NCBI RefSeq assembly: GCF_004327285.1
Contig: NZ_QJUI01000033.1
Coordinates: forward strand, 1 to 35,231
Origin: Phytopseudomonas daroniae
Lineage (GTDB): Bacteria; Pseudomonadota; Gammaproteobacteria; Pseudomonadales; Pseudomonadaceae
Direction: 5' to 3'
DNA: 35,231 nucleotides
In this document: positions 33,853-35,231 of the stretch, piece after piece
Position numbering within the stretch: position 1 is the first letter of the stretch
Layout: each line of letters opens with the position of its first letter
Program-made: the position numbers and the translations under genes
The notes under the pieces: generated by a model
What the model was told of the DNA's origin: nothing
Seen by the model: the letters and a program-made list of their open reading frames with translations, nothing else
Database searches by the model: none

Positions 33853-35073
33853 ATGCGTCGCGTCGTTATTACCGGTCTAGGCATCGTTTCCTGCCTGGGC
33901 AATGACAAAGAAACCGTCTCCGCCAACCTTCGCGCTGGCCGCCCCGGTATCCGCTTCAATCCGGAATACGCCGAAAAGGGTCTGCGCAGCCATGTATCGG
34001 GCTCCGTCGACCTGAACCTGGAAGAATTGATCGACCGCAAGCTGTTTCGCTTCATGGGTGATGCCGCGGCCTACGCCTACCTGGCGATGGATCAGGCGAT
34101 CAAGGATTCCGGACTGGGCGAAGACCAGGTCTCGAACCCACGTACCGGCCTGATCGCGGGTTCCGGTGGTGCTTCCACGCTGAACCAGATGGAAGCCATC
34201 GACACCCTGCGCGAAAAAGGCGTCAAGCGTGTTGGCCCATACCGTGTAACCCGCACCATGGGTAGCACTGTCTCGGCCTGTCTGGCGACCCCCTTCAAGA
34301 TCAAGGGCGTCAACTTCTCCATTTCCTCGGCCTGCGCCACCAGCGCGCATTGCATCGGCCAGGCCATGGAGCAGATCCAGCTCGGCAAGCAGGACGTCGT
34401 TTTCGCCGGTGGCGGTGAAGAAGAACACTGGAGCCAAAGCTGCCTGTTCGATGCCATGGGCGCCCTCTCCACCCAGTACAACGACACCCCGGAAAAGGCC
34501 TCCCGCGCCTACGACACCCATCGTGACGGTTTCGTCATCGCTGGCGGCGGCGGCATGGTGGTAGTCGAAGAGCTGGAGCATGCTCTGGCCCGTGGCGCCA
34601 AGATCTACGCTGAAATCGTTGGCTATGGTGCTACCTCGGACGGTTACGACATGGTTGCCCCGAGCGGTGAAGGCGCGGTTCGCTGCATGCAGCAGGCGCT
34701 GTCCACCGTCGACACACCGATCGACTACCTGAATACCCACGGCACTTCGACTCCAGTCGGCGACGTTGCGGAAATCAAGGGTGTGCGCGAAGTGTTTGGC
34801 GACAAGGCACCGGCCATCAGCTCCACCAAGAGCCTGTCCGGCCACAGCCTGGGTGCCGCTGGCGTGCATGAAGCGATCTACTGCCTGCTGATGATGGAAG
34901 GCAACTTCATCACCGCCTCGGCCAACATCGAAGAGCTGGATCCCGCGGTCGCTGACCTGCCGATCCTGCGTGAGACCCGTGAAAACGCCAAGCTGGACAC
35001 CGTCATGTCCAACAGCTTCGGCTTCGGTGGCACCAACGCCACCCTGGTGCTGAAGCGCTGGGCCGGCAACTGA
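33853..35073 (+). CDS. fabB: 3-oxoacyl-ACP synthase I (FabB)
   Basis: The 406-aa condensing enzyme elongates cis-3-decenoyl-ACP made by FabA. The Cys-His-His triad is visible: Cys161 in ISSACATSAHC, His296 in NTHGTSTPVGD and His331 in LSGHSLGAAG. The length is standard. It follows fabA by 12 bp, with AGGAT upstream. A normal terminator would be expected after 35080, but only its first arm is seen there (see the IS entry). Confidence 0.98.
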   Translation: MRRVVITGLGIVSCLGNDKETVSANLRAGRPGIRFNPEYAEKGLRSHVSGSVDLNLEELIDRKLFRFMGDAAAYAYLAMDQAIKDSGLGEDQVSNPRTGLIAGSGGASTLNQMEAIDTLREKGVKRVGPYRVTRTMGSTVSACLATPFKIKGVNFSISSACATSAHCIGQAMEQIQLGKQDVVFAGGGEEEHWSQSCLFDAMGALSTQYNDTPEKASRAYDTHRDGFVIAGGGGMVVVEELEHALARGAKIYAEIVGYGATSDGYDMVAPSGEGAVRCMQQALSTVDTPIDYLNTHGTSTPVGDVAEIKGVREVFGDKAPAISSTKSLSGHSLGAAGVHEAIYCLLMMEGNFITASANIEELDPAVADLPILRETRENAKLDTVMSNSFGFGGTNATLVLKRWAGN

Positions 35074-35144
35074 TAACGGCCTGATACGGAAAACGGCGCC
35101 TTCTCAGACTGTGTGAAAACCTAGCAGTCTGAAGGCGAGTTGAA

Positions 35145-35178
35145 GACAATGCCTCTATCGGTTGATAGGGGCATTGTC
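35145..35178 (+). promoter_or_regulatory. hairpin covering the ribosome site of the IS transposase
   Basis: gacaatgcctctatc (35145-35159) pairs with gataggggcattgtc (35164-35178), 14 of 15 plus a G-U. Its right arm contains AGGGG, the only plausible ribosome site for the ATG at 35183. Transcripts entering from outside would fold it and block translation, a known strategy to limit transposase. This role is inferred. Confidence 0.5.
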
Positions 35179-35182
35179 GTTT

Positions 35183-35231
35183 ATGGGCTATATCCAGGGC
35201 GAAGGTCGCGAGCAAAGCAGCCTGTTTCCGG
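35183..35231 (+). CDS. IS1182 family transposase, N-terminal fragment
   Basis: Only 16 codons are present: MGYIQGEGREQSSLFP, then the window ends. This is the recognisable start of IS1182-type transposases, which usually continue with a VTLDDLIPEDH-like stretch. The full protein is expected to be about 450-500 aa with a DDE domain. The ATG sits 4 bp after a strong hairpin that covers its ribosome site. Confidence rests on recall of the family N-terminus, not on a search. Confidence 0.75.
   Translation, partial: MGYIQGEGREQSSLFP

Larger units (their letters stand above)
35104..35231 (+). mobile_element. left end of an IS1182-type insertion sequence, cut by the window edge
   Basis: The element begins about 35104 and runs off the window. 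It carries the 8-bp inverted repeat tcagactg/cagtctga (35104-35111/35125-35132) around GTGTGAAAAC, a second hairpin (35145-35178) and the first codons of a transposase. The exact boundary cannot be fixed without the right end. It lies 30 bp past the fabB stop. Confidence 0.75.

Noticed and set aside
1..35231. CRISPR array, tRNA or rRNA genes
   Set aside because: I saw no regularly spaced direct repeats and no cloverleaf or rRNA sequence on either strand.

Overview
The window is chromosomal DNA of a gammaproteobacterium, almost certainly Pseudomonas. The coding is dense and GC-rich, and the neighbourhoods are typical of the genus: an L,D-transpeptidase followed by tesA/ybbA/permease/greB, a MoxR-DUF58-TgpA block, and a TonB receptor/binding protein/hybrid kinase operon next to fabA-fabB. 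Gene order resembles two separate parts of the P. aeruginosa PAO1 chromosome (around PA2854-PA2875 and PA1609-PA1624); this is from memory and was not searched. The species cannot be fixed from the sequence.

Layout. 1-207: a gene-free, highly structured stretch with hairpins and T-tracts. 208-6268: envelope and housekeeping genes, namely an L,D-transpeptidase, a Cys-containing small protein, tesA (minus) overlapping head-to-head with the ABC pair ybbA-ybbP (plus), greB, and a small unknown gene. 6487-11754: a DoxX-family membrane protein, an MltF-type lytic transglycosylase divergent from a TatD nuclease, a chemoreceptor preceded by a 269-bp nested palindromic repeat, and a tiny membrane protein. 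11730-17278 (minus): a thioesterase, a CHAD protein, TgpA, a DUF58 protein and a MoxR ATPase, the last three tightly overlapping. 17387-21657: a large chemoreceptor, a flavin reductase-like protein, a small lipoprotein and a patatin phospholipase. 21670-27898 (minus): an AI-2E-family membrane protein, DUF4892, an unannotated small ORF, two alpha/beta hydrolases, a hotdog thioesterase, SixA, a DUF4389 protein and GpsA.

28086-33028 (plus) is the most interesting block. It is a tightly coupled operon of a TonB-dependent receptor, an ABC-type periplasmic binding protein with no transporter, and a hybrid histidine kinase without an Hpt domain. Together they could form a trans-envelope sensing relay. 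fabA and fabB follow (unsaturated fatty acid synthesis), preceded by a FabR/DesT-like palindrome. The right edge cuts into an IS1182-type insertion sequence whose insertion seems to have split the fabB terminator. A short element at 33031-33102 shares the ends of the 9617-9885 repeat, which suggests a MITE-like family in this genome.
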